Translations under genes and position numbers: made by a program
The notes under the pieces: model-generated
What the model was told of the DNA's origin: nothing
Database searches by the model: none
The model's input: only the letters and a program-made list of their open reading frames with translations
Origin: an uncultured Clostridia bacterium
GTDB taxonomy: Bacteria > Bacillota > Clostridia > TANB77 > CAG-508
Direction: 5' to 3'
NCBI GenBank assembly: GCA_944387505.1
Contig: CALXFG010000004.1
Span: 1 to 64,000 of the forward strand
DNA: 64,000 nucleotides
Shown here: positions 1 through 9,375 of the stretch, piece after piece
How positions within the stretch are numbered: position 1 is the first letter of the stretch
How the letters are laid out: each line of letters opens with the position of its first letter

Positions 1-1
1 A

Positions 2-562
2 GGATCTATTTGTATCACACGTGAAACGAAAGGTATTGGACGTGGACAAGCCTCAGCTTTAATAGATGTTGTTGCAGAAAGAGACAAATATTTTGAAGAA
101 ACAGGAATCTATATCCCAGTTTGTTCAGATGGTGGAATTGTACATGATCATCACATTACGATTGCTTTAGCATTAGGAGCAGACTTCGTTATGATGGGAA
201 GATATTTTGCTAGATTTGATGAAAGTCCAACAAGAGTTGTGAAAAAAGGAAATGGTTATGTAAAAGAATATTGGGGAGAAGGATCTAATAGAGCAAGAAA
301 CTGGCAAAGATATGATATGGGAGGAGATGCAAAACTTTCATTTGAAGAAGGTGTTGATTCCTATATTCCATATGCAGGAAAATTAAAAGATAATCTAGCA
401 ATTACTTGTGCAAAAATTAAATCAACAATGTGTAACTGTGGAAGTGTTACTATCCCTGAATTACACGAAAAAGCAAGATTAACATTAGTATCTGATGTTA
501 GTATTTCAGAAGGTAGCGCACATGATGTTATCTTAAAGGAAATTGATAATCAATATAAATAA
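2..562 (+). CDS. guaB: IMP dehydrogenase, C-terminal part (5' end outside window)
   Basis: IMP dehydrogenase oxidises IMP to XMP with NAD+, the committed step of GMP synthesis, in the cytosol. The open frame runs in from the left edge (frame 2) and ends at TAA 560-562, so only about 186 C-terminal residues are present. The first residues are the catalytic-loop motif GSICITRE, whose Cys forms the covalent thioimidate with IMP. SDGGI is the phosphate-binding Asp-Gly-Gly motif. The [14 protein letters not shown] and KEYWGEGS segments belong to the flap and C-terminal region. An ATG at 191 is internal, not a start. A hairpin followed by T residues lies just downstream, so this gene ends its own transcript. 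The family call is secure; upstream domains such as CBS cannot be judged. Confidence 0.93.
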   Translation, partial: GSICITRETKGIGRGQASALIDVVAERDKYFEETGIYIPVCSDGGIVHDHHITIALALGADFVMMGRYFARFDESPTRVVKKGNGYVKEYWGEGSNRARNWQRYDMGGDAKLSFEEGVDSYIPYAGKLKDNLAITCAKIKSTMCNCGSVTIPELHEKARLTLVSDVSISEGSAHDVILKEIDNQYK

Positions 563-576
563 GCTATATTAAAATT

Positions 577-611
577 GAGGTGGAGAACGTAAAATGTTCC
601 ATCTCTTTTTT
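577..611 (+). terminator. Intrinsic terminator after guaB
   Basis: GAGGTGGAG (577-585) pairs with TTCCATCTC (597-605), including two G-T pairs, and is followed by a run of T residues. It separates guaB from the surface-protein genes. Confidence 0.75.
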
Positions 612-757
612 ATTATAAAATTGAAAAATAATCCAAATCATTAAATTCAAACAATAGCAAAGAAGATAATTTTAATATAACAGTAAAATTATATGTATAT
701 ATATGTTTATATAAATAAGATTTTAAGATAAAATCATAAAAGAAAAAATAAAAACTA

Positions 758-786
758 TTGACAAAATAAGATTACAAATGTAAACT
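758..786 (+). promoter_or_regulatory. SigA-type promoter with dyad operator candidate
   Basis: TTGACA (758-763), 17-nt spacer, TAAACT (781-786), followed by a GGAG ribosome binding site and the ATG at 817. The spacer and -10 hold the dyad TTACAAATGTAA (772-783). This has the TACA-N2-TGTA form bound by BlaI/MecI/CopY-type winged-helix repressors. The promoter is well supported; the operator is inference. The rest of the 612-816 gap shows nothing else I recognise. Confidence 0.7.
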
Positions 787-816
787 ATACAAAAGGAGAA
801 GGGGGAATGATTTTAA

Positions 817-1629
817 ATGAAAAAAAGTATTTTAAGTTTTATATTTATATTGGCAATAGTAATCAATTTGTTACCAATGGCAAAGGTACAAGCGGTAATG
901 AAAAATAATAATCCATTATTAAGAGATATAAAAATTGATGGAGAAGAGATGGAACCTCAATTTGATCAATTTATTACGGATTATGTAATAGCAATAGGTG
1001 AAGATAAAGACAAAATAGAGATAGAAGCTATAACAGATGATCCAAATGCCACAGCAGAAGTTATAGGTGATACAAATTTAAAAGCAGGAGTAAATGATTT
1101 TGAAATTAAAGTAACAGCTGAAGATGGTACAACTACAAATTCTTATTATTTACATATCACAAAAGGAGATCAAGAAAAGGCAAATGCAAATTTAAAAAAT
1201 TTAGAGGTAAGAGGCTTACAATTAAATCCAGCATTTAATGATAAAGATATTAATTATCTTGTGGAATATGAAGGATATATAGATAGTTTAGACATTGTCG
1301 CAACTCCTGAAAATGAAAATGCAAAAGTAGAAATATTAGATAACAACAATTTTAGCAGCACACTTCATATTGTTACAGTAAAAGTAACTGCTGAAGATGG
1401 TGTTACAACAAAAGAATATAAGTTGACAGCCAAAAAAGCAGGAGAAAATGTTGAAGATCCAAGTGGATTAGAAGATTATGAAGCAGATTTAGAACAAGCA
1501 CAACAAGAAGAACAAAAAGAAGAGAATCAGAATTATATGATTTGGGGTGGAATCGTATTACTAGTTTTGATAGTGATTATTGTGTTAGTAATAATAGCCA
1601 AAAAAGGAAATAAAAAAGAAGAAAAATAA
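817..1629 (+). CDS. Membrane-anchored surface protein with two cadherin-like domains
   Basis: Predicted secreted, membrane-tethered surface protein of 270 residues. Residues 1-27 form a signal peptide ending at VQA. Two similar domains follow (about 33-116 and 122-207), each ending in a VTAEDGxTT...Y motif. This is characteristic of the Cadherin-like beta-sandwich family (PF12733), common in clostridial surface proteins. A Glu/Gln-rich stretch (about 213-236) leads to a C-terminal transmembrane helix (about 240-262) and a short Lys-rich cytoplasmic tail. There is no LPxTG. The start at 817 has AAGGAG upstream; an out-of-frame ATG at 807 was ignored. Ligand or partner is unknown. Its closeness to two peptidoglycan hydrolases suggests a cell-wall role, which is inference. 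Confidence 0.75.
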   Translation: MKKSILSFIFILAIVINLLPMAKVQAVMKNNNPLLRDIKIDGEEMEPQFDQFITDYVIAIGEDKDKIEIEAITDDPNATAEVIGDTNLKAGVNDFEIKVTAEDGTTTNSYYLHITKGDQEKANANLKNLEVRGLQLNPAFNDKDINYLVEYEGYIDSLDIVATPENENAKVEILDNNNFSSTLHIVTVKVTAEDGVTTKEYKLTAKKAGENVEDPSGLEDYEADLEQAQQEEQKEENQNYMIWGGIVLLVLIVIIVLVIIAKKGNKKEEK

Positions 1630-1709
1630 ATTGTCAAAAAAAAGTATAGATGATATACTTAAGAGGATTAAAAAGTATAAATGGATTATTTTTAGAAAGG
1701 AACGATAAA

Positions 1710-4295
1710 ATGAAAATAGTAAAAAACATCGTATTCATAAGTATTGTATGTATCTTAATCATATTAAACTTTGGACAAGTGTCGAACGCTGCTAATACAT
1801 ATTATCAATATATAAAAACAGGAATTAATCAATTTCCTGCATCTTATCAGGAAAGATTAAAACAATTAGCAAGTAAATATCCAAACTGGAAATTTCAAGC
1901 ATATTATACAGGAATTTCATGGAATGAATTAATGCAAAATGAAAGAGATGAAAGTGTACATAGAAACCGTGTTATAAATAGTGCACCAAAATCTTGGAAA
2001 GATAGCTGTGGATTTGTAGATGATAACGGATATGCTTGTGCCTCTGATGCAATTGTAGCATATTATTTGGATCCTAGAAATTTCTTAAATGAAACACAAA
2101 TATTTCAATTTGTAGAAAGTTCTTATAATTCCAAAGTACAAACACTATCTGCCATTCAAAAATCTGTAAAAGGAACATTTTTAGATAAAACCATTACATG
2201 TAATGATTTAAATAATAATCCAGTAACAATGTCTTATGCTGAAATGATAATAAAAGCTGCACAAGAGTCTAATGTTAGTGCTTTTTACATTAAAAGTAAA
2301 ATTATTCAAGAGGTAGGAAGCCAAGGAAGTGGTTCTGTTTCTGGAACATATCCAGGATATGAAGGATATTATAATTTCTACAATTTTGGAGCATATGACA
2401 CAGGAGATCCAATTGCCAATGGTTTATTATATGCAAAAGATAAAGGATGGGACAGTCCATATAAAGCCATTGTTGATGGAGCAAAGTTAATTGGAAAAAA
2501 TTATATTGAAGCAGGACAAAATACAGCATATTTTAATAAATGGGATGTTGTAGGAACAAAAATATTACGAGATGGAGAATCTCAAACAGTTAATAAATCA
2601 GATATGTTTTGGCATCAATATATGACAAATGTTCAAGATCCAACATCACAATCCTATTCAAATTATCAATTATATAGTAATAGTTTACAAAGTGAAATAA
2701 CATTTATTATACCAGTATATGATAATATGCCAGCATCTAATCCAATGCCACAAGATGTTCGTGTTCAAGGAATTACAATGAAACAAAATGCCTTTACGGT
2801 GGGTATAGATGAAACAGGAGATGCTATTCCAGTGATTACACCATCTAATGCTACTGACCAAAGTGTGGAATGGACATCATCAAATCCTGATGTTGTTAGA
2901 GTATGGAATGGACATTTTAGAGGTTTGAAACAAGGAAAATCTGTATTAACAGCAAAAACAATTGATGGCGGATATACAGCAACTTGTACAGTAACTGTTA
3001 TTGATAAAAGTAAAATATATGTCAGTGATATTCAATTTGAGCAAGATCAATATGTTATTGAAGTTAATGAAGCAGTCGATATACCATTTACCTATACTCC
3101 AAAAAACAGTATAAACTATGAATTTGATTGGATTTCATCAAATTCAGAAATACTAAGAGTATATAATAACCGATTTAGAGGATTAAAAGCAGGAACGGCA
3201 GAAGTGATTGTTAGAACACGTTCAGGACCAACTGTAGAAAAGAGAATAAAGGTAATTGTAAGAAATCCAAATAAACATTATGTACAAAATATATGGATTG
3301 AAAAATCTCAATATATAGTAAAGGAAAATGAAGCAGTAGATGTAAAATTTTCATATACACCAACAGATAGTGTAAATGCACAATTTGAATGGTATTCAAC
3401 AAATCCAGAAGTATTAAGAGTATATAATAATCGTTTTAGAGGATTAAAAGAGGGAACAGCACAAATTGTTGCAAAGACATTAGATGGAACTGTAGTAACA
3501 AGTAGTAATGTGAAAGTAGAAAAAGCATATGTAGAAAATATTGGATTTGAACAAACATCATATACAGTAGGTATTAATGAAGCAGTAGATATTCCTTTTA
3601 CATATTCTCCAAATAATGCTTGCAATTATGAATTTGATTGGATATCAAGTAATCCAGAAATTATAAGAGTATATAATAATCGATTCAGAGGATTAAAAGC
3701 AGGAACAGCACAAGTCATTGTTAGAACACGTTTTGGACCAAAGGTAGAAAAGAGAATAAAAGTAACAGTAAAAGATTATAGTAATATTAAAGTGCAAGAT
3801 ATTAAGTTAGATAAAACATCTTATATTGTTAATATAAATGATGCAGTAGATATTCCATTTAGTTGGACACCAGAAAATGCATCTAATGCAGAATTTGATT
3901 GGATTTCATCAAATCCAGAAATACTAAGAGTATATAATAATCGATTTAGAGGCTTAAAAGAAGGAACAGCAGAAGTCATTGTGAGAACACGTTCAGGACC
4001 AACGGTAGAAAAAAGGATTAAAGTTGCTATAAGAGATCCTAAGAAAAAATATGTAACAGATATACAATTACCACAAATGGAATATACCGTGAATGAAACA
4101 CAAGCAGTAGATATACCATTTACATATAACCCAACAAATGCAGTAAATGCACAATTTGAATGGTATTCAACCAATCCAGAAATTGTAAGGGTATATAATA
4201 ACCGATTTAGAGGATTAAAAGCAGGAACAGCAGAAGTGGTTGTAAAAACCCTAGATGGAACATATGAAGAAAGAATTAGAGTGACTGTGAAATAG
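1710..4295 (+). CDS. Secreted glucosaminidase with six Big_2 repeats
   Basis: Predicted exported endo-beta-N-acetylglucosaminidase cutting the glycan strand of peptidoglycan. It has 861 residues, counted from ATG 1710, which follows AGAAAGGA at good spacing; the longer frame from 1650 lacks such a site. Residues 1-28 are a signal peptide ending at SNA. The region around 170-285 matches the glucosaminidase fold (PF01832): IIQEVGSQGSG contains the likely catalytic Glu (E201), followed by GYYNFYNFGAY. From about residue 349 to the end are six bacterial Ig-like group 2 repeats of about 85 residues, each with a nearly invariant core: WNGHFRGLK in the first, RVYNNRFRGLK in the rest. No LPxTG or transmembrane anchor is seen, so the repeats probably bind wall material. 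The next gene carries the same repeats. Confidence 0.85.
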   Translation: MKIVKNIVFISIVCILIILNFGQVSNAANTYYQYIKTGINQFPASYQERLKQLASKYPNWKFQAYYTGISWNELMQNERDESVHRNRVINSAPKSWKDSCGFVDDNGYACASDAIVAYYLDPRNFLNETQIFQFVESSYNSKVQTLSAIQKSVKGTFLDKTITCNDLNNNPVTMSYAEMIIKAAQESNVSAFYIKSKIIQEVGSQGSGSVSGTYPGYEGYYNFYNFGAYDTGDPIANGLLYAKDKGWDSPYKAIVDGAKLIGKNYIEAGQNTAYFNKWDVVGTKILRDGESQTVNKSDMFWHQYMTNVQDPTSQSYSNYQLYSNSLQSEITFIIPVYDNMPASNPMPQDVRVQGITMKQNAFTVGIDETGDAIPVITPSNATDQSVEWTSSNPDVVRVWNGHFRGLKQGKSVLTAKTIDGGYTATCTVTVIDKSKIYVSDIQFEQDQYVIEVNEAVDIPFTYTPKNSINYEFDWISSNSEILRVYNNRFRGLKAGTAEVIVRTRSGPTVEKRIKVIVRNPNKHYVQNIWIEKSQYIVKENEAVDVKFSYTPTDSVNAQFEWYSTNPEVLRVYNNRFRGLKEGTAQIVAKTLDGTVVTSSNVKVEKAYVENIGFEQTSYTVGINEAVDIPFTYSPNNACNYEFDWISSNPEIIRVYNNRFRGLKAGTAQVIVRTRFGPKVEKRIKVTVKDYSNIKVQDIKLDKTSYIVNINDAVDIPFSWTPENASNAEFDWISSNPEILRVYNNRFRGLKEGTAEVIVRTRSGPTVEKRIKVAIRDPKKKYVTDIQLPQMEYTVNETQAVDIPFTYNPTNAVNAQFEWYSTNPEIVRVYNNRFRGLKAGTAEVVVKTLDGTYEERIRVTVK
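2754..4292 (+). repeat. Six tandem Big_2 repeat units
   Basis: Six units of about 255 bp encode about 85 residues each. The RVYNNRFRGLK core is conserved at DNA level as well (for example AGAGTATATAATAA in several units). Units 2, 4 and 5 are most alike (xxPEIxRVYNNRFRG plus RTRxGPxVEKRIKV); units 3 and 6 share the QFEWYSTNPE version. Confidence 0.8.
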
Positions 4296-4309
4296 AGGGG
4301 GAAAATATA

Positions 4310-6838
4310 GTGAAAAGAGTTTTTCAAATCATTATGATTATGATTGTAGCTTTTGTATTTATTGGAATTTTACAAACAACAGTCAATGCAGCAGATGAAG
4401 AAGGAAATTTAGTTATTGTACTGGATCCGGGCCATGGTGGTTCAGATCCAGGTGCTTCTAATAGCAGATTTGGATTAAAAGAGTCAGATATTAATTATAA
4501 AATAGCGACTTATGCAAAACAAGAATTAGAAAGATATGAAGGTGTAAAAGTTTATCTAACAAGATATGCAGATTGTCCTAGTATATATGATAGAGGCGAA
4601 TTTGCCAAAAGATATAATGCAGATTTAGTTGTTAGTATTCATATTAATTCAAGTGGATCACAATCAGCTAGAGGTGCAGAAGTTTGGGTAACACAAGATA
4701 ATTCTCAAGTAGAATATTACGAAAGAAGTAAAATCGTAGGAGAAAAAATACTATATAGACTTGCAAGATTAGGATTACAAGACCATGGTGTTTCTACACG
4801 TTCAGGACAACCAAATGAATGGTATCCAAGTGGAATTGTAAAAGATTATTATGGTATTATTCGATATCCAATGAATTATGGGATTCGTTCTTTGTTAGTG
4901 GAACATTGCTATATTAGTAGTGATGCAGACTGTCAACAGTTTCTTAATTCTGATGCAAAACTAAAGAACTTGGGTGTGGCAGATGCACAAGGAATTGTTG
5001 AAGCATATAATCTACAATTAAAAGGACAGGGAAGAGAACCTGTAAGGCAGATGAGACTAAATACAACAGAGCTACAACTAGAAATCAGTAATACAAATCC
5101 AGAACCAACAGCACAATTAAATACACTTATTACGCCAACAAATGCCTATATGCAAGGAGCAGATTGGTATTCTTCTAATCCAGATGTTGTACGTGTATGG
5201 AATGGGCATTTAAGAGGATTAAAAGAAGGAGAGGCCACTATTACAGCAATTAGTTGGAATAATCAGAGAATTGCAAAATGTAAAGTCAAAGTAACGAGAG
5301 CAACAGTTCCTGTAACCAATATTACAGTTGATAAATCATCACAAACGGTTAATATAAATGAAACAGGAGATATCATTGTTAGCTTTAATCCAAGTAATGC
5401 AACAAATAAAACACTAGTATGGGAATCTTCAGATCCAGAAGTGGTACGTATATGGAATGGACATTTTAGAGGACTAAAAGAAGGAAAATCAACTATTACA
5501 GCAACATCTATTGCGGGTGGAAAACAAGCAAGTTGTGTAGTATATGTTAAAGACCCTTCAAAAATTTATTTAACAGATATTCAGTTAGAAAAAACGGATT
5601 ATCAAATCAATATCAATCAAGCAGTAGATATTCCATTTAAAATCACACCAGAAAATGCAACAAACACAGCTTTGGATTGGATTTCATCAAATCCTGATGT
5701 TTTAAAAGTATACAACAATCGATTTAGAGGATTAAAAGCAGGAACAGCAGAAGTGATTATCAGAACACGTACAGGTCCAGTTGTTGAAAAAAGAATAAAA
5801 GTAACTATTAAAGATCCAGGAAAAGTACAAGATATTGTATTAGATAAGACGGAATATACAGTTAATGAAAATCAAGCAGTGGATATTCCATTTAAAGTTA
5901 CACCAGAGTTTGCAACAAATGCAGAATTGGATTGGATTTCATCAAATCCTAATATTTTAAGAGTATATAACAATCGATTCAGAGGATTAAAAGAAGGAAC
6001 AGCAGAAGTAATCATTAGAACACGTACAGGTCCAATGGTTGAAAAAAGAATTCAAGTAAAAGTTGTAAAACCAGGAAAGATATATGTAGAAAGTGTAACG
6101 ACAGATCAAACAGAATATACAGCTTATATTGGTCAAGCTATTGATCTTTCATATAATTATGCACCATCAAATAGTACTAATGCAAAATTTGAATGGTATG
6201 CAGAAAATCCTAATATTATTCGTGTATATAATAATCGTTTTAGAGGACTTGCAAAAGGAACAACCAATATTGTTGTAAAAACACTAGATGGATTATTTGT
6301 AAAGAAAATAAAGGTTACCATAAAAGACCCAGGAAAAGTAAAAGATATTGTATTAAATACCACACAATACACAGTTTATGAGAATGAAGCCATAGATATT
6401 CCGTTTAGCTATACACCACAATATGCAACAAATGCCCAATTTGATTGGATATCAAGTAATCCAGAAATATTAAGAGTATATAACAATCGATTTAGAGGTT
6501 TAAAAGAAGGGGTAGCAGATGTGATTGTAAGAACAAGAGATGGAAGTTTAGAAAAAAGAATTACGGTAAAAGTCCAAAAAAAGGGTAAAGTCTATGTGAA
6601 GGATATTACAACAGATAAAGAAGAATATGTAGCAAAGGTAAATGAAGCAGTCGATTTAACATATACATGTACACCACAAAATAGTCAAAATACACAATTA
6701 GAATGGTATGCAGAAAATCCTCAAATCATAAGAGTATACAATAATCGATTTAGAGGATTGAAAAAAGGAACAACGAATATTGTTGTAAGAACATTAGATG
6801 GAATGTTTGAGAAAAAAATAAAAGTAACGATCCAATAG
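4310..6838 (+). CDS. Secreted N-acetylmuramoyl-L-alanine amidase with seven Big_2 repeats
   Basis: Zinc amidase of the Amidase_3 family (PF01520), cutting the bond between MurNAc and the stem peptide. The 842-residue protein begins at GTG 4310, behind an AGAGGGGG site 15 nt after the previous stop. The signal peptide is residues 1-27. The catalytic domain (about 34-235) has the expected ligands: DPGHGG (H42), KESD (E58), SIHIN (H111) and the catalytic LLVEHC (E198). Seven Big_2 repeats (about 245-842) follow. The first two use WNGHxRGLK and the last five RVYNNRFRGLK or KVYNNRFRGLK, as in the neighbouring glucosaminidase. The two hydrolases look like a co-transcribed pair targeted to the same wall structure. 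Catalytic assignment is firm; what the repeats bind is unknown. Confidence 0.92.
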   Translation: MKRVFQIIMIMIVAFVFIGILQTTVNAADEEGNLVIVLDPGHGGSDPGASNSRFGLKESDINYKIATYAKQELERYEGVKVYLTRYADCPSIYDRGEFAKRYNADLVVSIHINSSGSQSARGAEVWVTQDNSQVEYYERSKIVGEKILYRLARLGLQDHGVSTRSGQPNEWYPSGIVKDYYGIIRYPMNYGIRSLLVEHCYISSDADCQQFLNSDAKLKNLGVADAQGIVEAYNLQLKGQGREPVRQMRLNTTELQLEISNTNPEPTAQLNTLITPTNAYMQGADWYSSNPDVVRVWNGHLRGLKEGEATITAISWNNQRIAKCKVKVTRATVPVTNITVDKSSQTVNINETGDIIVSFNPSNATNKTLVWESSDPEVVRIWNGHFRGLKEGKSTITATSIAGGKQASCVVYVKDPSKIYLTDIQLEKTDYQININQAVDIPFKITPENATNTALDWISSNPDVLKVYNNRFRGLKAGTAEVIIRTRTGPVVEKRIKVTIKDPGKVQDIVLDKTEYTVNENQAVDIPFKVTPEFATNAELDWISSNPNILRVYNNRFRGLKEGTAEVIIRTRTGPMVEKRIQVKVVKPGKIYVESVTTDQTEYTAYIGQAIDLSYNYAPSNSTNAKFEWYAENPNIIRVYNNRFRGLAKGTTNIVVKTLDGLFVKKIKVTIKDPGKVKDIVLNTTQYTVYENEAIDIPFSYTPQYATNAQFDWISSNPEILRVYNNRFRGLKEGVADVIVRTRDGSLEKRITVKVQKKGKVYVKDITTDKEEYVAKVNEAVDLTYTCTPQNSQNTQLEWYAENPQIIRVYNNRFRGLKKGTTNIVVRTLDGMFEKKIKVTIQ
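5042..6835 (+). repeat. Seven tandem Big_2 repeat units
   Basis: Units of about 255 bp, closely related to those in the glucosaminidase gene upstream. An EWYAENP variant alternates with a DWISSNP variant across units 3-7, suggesting duplication of unit pairs. Confidence 0.78.
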
Positions 6839-6853
6839 AAAAGGGGACTTGTT

Positions 6854-7918
6854 ATGGGAAATAAGACCAAAATATTACTATTTGCTTATACAAAAGTGAA
6901 TTTAGGAGACAATTTATTTATCTATTTACTATTAAAGAGATATCCAAATATTGATTTTTATATACATGTTGTAGAAAAGGAATATGAAAAAGTATATCAA
7001 AATTTTGAGAATTTACATTATCTTTATGAAAATAGAGATTTTGATAAAATACATATAGAAGATTTTGACGCCTACCTTTATGTAGGCGGCTCTATCTTTA
7101 TGGAGTCAGAATATGCAAGACATGAACTAAAAGAAGTAAATAAATTTGTAAAAAGATGTAATGAAAAAAATAAAAAGTTCTTTTACATGTCTTGCAATTT
7201 TGGACCATATCAAACAGAAGAATATCTGAATTTAGCAAAGGAAACATATTCACTATGTGGAGGAATTTGTTTTCGTGATAAAAAATCATATAATTTATTT
7301 AAAGAAATTCCACAAGTAAGACAAGCACCAGATATGGCTTTTACATTACCAGTAAAAAATGTTGAAAAAGAAAAAAATACAATAGGAATATCTGTTATTA
7401 GTTTAGCCATTAGACAGGACTTAAAAGAAAAAGAAGGACCTTATAATGACTTTATTAAGAGAATTATTATCAAATTTGCAAAAAGAAATTATAAAGTAAC
7501 ATTATTTGGATTTTCAGAATTTGAAAAGGATAGTGAAGCAATTCAAAATATCCTATCCACTGTACCTGAAGAATACAAAGACAGTGTTCAAGTAGAAATT
7601 TTTAGAGAAAATATAGAAGAATATCTAGAAAAATATGCCAAAATGGAATATATGGTATGTGGAAGATTTCATTCTATGATATTATCTATGCTATATAAAC
7701 AAAAAATTTACAATTTAACATATAGTAAAAAACAAGAAACAGTTATTGAAGAATCAAAATTTTTTAATAGATATCAACCTATTAGAGATATGAATTATGA
7801 AACAATATTGCGAAAATATTATTTTAAAAGAGCAAGTAATGATAAACTAAAAAAAGTAATCAAAGAAGCAGAAAACCAATTTAATGATTTAGAAAATTGG
7901 TTACATAACAAAGAATAG
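6854..7918 (+). CDS. Polysaccharide pyruvyl transferase family protein
   Basis: Predicted to add a pyruvate ketal from phosphoenolpyruvate to a sugar of a surface polysaccharide (PF04230, the CsaB/WcaK family). It has 354 residues, normal for the family. Supporting features are the N-terminal NLGDNLFIYLLLKRYP segment (family motif GDxxL), YLYVGGSIFME, SCNFGP, and the C-terminal VCGRFHSMILSMLYK segment matching the conserved RxHxxI motif. There is no signal peptide or membrane helix, so it is cytosolic. It lies 15 nt after the amidase stop, with a GGGGACTT site, and just before the MBOAT gene. In CsaB systems pyruvylated polymer anchors SLH proteins; no SLH domain is seen in this window, so the use of the pyruvate here is open. 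Confidence 0.85.
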   Translation: MGNKTKILLFAYTKVNLGDNLFIYLLLKRYPNIDFYIHVVEKEYEKVYQNFENLHYLYENRDFDKIHIEDFDAYLYVGGSIFMESEYARHELKEVNKFVKRCNEKNKKFFYMSCNFGPYQTEEYLNLAKETYSLCGGICFRDKKSYNLFKEIPQVRQAPDMAFTLPVKNVEKEKNTIGISVISLAIRQDLKEKEGPYNDFIKRIIIKFAKRNYKVTLFGFSEFEKDSEAIQNILSTVPEEYKDSVQVEIFRENIEEYLEKYAKMEYMVCGRFHSMILSMLYKQKIYNLTYSKKQETVIEESKFFNRYQPIRDMNYETILRKYYFKRASNDKLKKVIKEAENQFNDLENWLHNKE

Positions 7919-7929
7919 GAGAAACAAAA

Positions 7930-9345
7930 ATGCTATTTTCAACAACAACATTTATTATCATCTTTTTACCAATAGTGATAGCAATATATTATGGTTTATT
8001 AAGAAAAACAAAGACATTAAAAAATGTATTTTTGTTTTTAGTCAGTATATTATTTTATGCTTGGGGAGAACCCTATTTTGTATTAATTATGTTATTATCA
8101 ATCATAGCCAATTGGTTTTTTGGAGGGTTAGTAGATAAGTATAGAGAAAATAAGATAAAAGTAAAAATCGTGATTGTTCTTATGTTTATTTTCAATTTAT
8201 CCATATTAGGTGTTTTCAAATATTTGAATTTTATTATTAGCAATACAAATGCTTTCTTTCATACAAATTTTGTTATACCTAATATTGTATTACCAATTGG
8301 AATTTCATTTTTTACATTTCAAGCAATATCTTATGTATTAGATATTTATAAAAAGGATGCAGAGGCACAGAAAAATCCATTAAATATGGGATTATATATT
8401 GCCTTTTTTCCGCAATTAATAGCAGGACCAATTGTACGATATAAAACAATAGCAGAACAGATAGAGGAACGAAAAGAAACATTTGAAAAATTTTCACAAG
8501 GTGTACAACGATTTATCAAAGGATTAGCCAAAAAAGTATTATTATCTAATTCTTTAGCAATCGTAGCAGATTACACATTTGGAATGATACCATCTGAACT
8601 ATCTGTTCTTTTAGCATGGCTAGGAATCATTAGTTATACATTACAAATTTATTTTGACTTTAGTGGATATTCCGATATGGCGATAGGACTTGCCAAAATG
8701 TTTGGATTTGAATTAGAAGAAAACTTTAATTTTCCTTATATTTCAAAAACAATCACAGAGTTCTGGAGAAGATGGCATATATCTTTAGGTACATGGTTTA
8801 GGGATTATGTATATATCCCACTAGGCGGAAGTAGAGTTGGTAAAAAAAGACTAATATTAAACTTGTTTATTGTTTGGACTTTAACAGGATTATGGCATGG
8901 TGCCAATTGGACATTTATTGCATGGGGAATTTTCTATTTTGTATTGTTAACAATTGAAAAACTAACTAAGATAGATAAAAAGCAAATGAAAAATAAGGTA
9001 CTTATCATATGTCAACACATTTACACAATGTTCTTTGTTATGATAGGATGGGTATTATTTAGAAGTGATAATTTAGGTTATGCGATACAATATATAAAAA
9101 GCTTATTCGGATTGATAGGAAATACCTTTATCAATTCAGAGGCAATTCTATACTTGAAAGAATATGGAATCTATATGTTATTGGGAATTTTATTTAGTAT
9201 TCCTTTTGGAAAGGCATTACAAAAATATAAAGATAAAAAGGGATTCAAAGTCATTTATGGAGTGGCTACAATTTTAATTTTTTATGTATGTCTAAGCTAT
9301 ATTATTAAAGGAACATATAATCCATTTATATATTTTAATTTTTAA
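7930..9345 (+). CDS. MBOAT family O-acyltransferase (AlgI/DltB-like)
   Basis: Polytopic membrane acyltransferase of 471 residues with roughly 11 hydrophobic helices, predicted to pass acetyl groups across the membrane for O-acetylation of a surface glycan. Diagnostic motifs are the PIGISFFTFQAISYVLDIY segment, FPQLIAGPIVRY, the WRRWHISLGTWFRDYVY block, and GLWHGANW, which holds the conserved MBOAT histidine. The length fits AlgI/PatA-type proteins. It starts at ATG 7930 behind AGGAGAAA, 11 nt after the pyruvyl transferase. The following gene encodes a DHHW-type protein, the usual extracytoplasmic partner that completes O-acetyl transfer. The acceptor is probably the polymer exported by the ABC transporter downstream (inference). 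Confidence 0.92.
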   Translation: MLFSTTTFIIIFLPIVIAIYYGLLRKTKTLKNVFLFLVSILFYAWGEPYFVLIMLLSIIANWFFGGLVDKYRENKIKVKIVIVLMFIFNLSILGVFKYLNFIISNTNAFFHTNFVIPNIVLPIGISFFTFQAISYVLDIYKKDAEAQKNPLNMGLYIAFFPQLIAGPIVRYKTIAEQIEERKETFEKFSQGVQRFIKGLAKKVLLSNSLAIVADYTFGMIPSELSVLLAWLGIISYTLQIYFDFSGYSDMAIGLAKMFGFELEENFNFPYISKTITEFWRRWHISLGTWFRDYVYIPLGGSRVGKKRLILNLFIVWTLTGLWHGANWTFIAWGIFYFVLLTIEKLTKIDKKQMKNKVLIICQHIYTMFFVMIGWVLFRSDNLGYAIQYIKSLFGLIGNTFINSEAILYLKEYGIYMLLGILFSIPFGKALQKYKDKKGFKVIYGVATILIFYVCLSYIIKGTYNPFIYFNF

Positions 9346-9375
9346 GACATTAGGATAGGAAAGGAATGCAAAAAA

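Noticed and set aside
1766-1780. TGTCGAA resembling a Spo0A box
   Set aside because: It is inside the glucosaminidase coding region, single, and far from a promoter.
3308-4327. Long open frames on the minus strand over the hydrolase repeat arrays
   Set aside because: They are shadows of the repeat-encoding genes, have low-complexity translations and lack ribosome binding sites.
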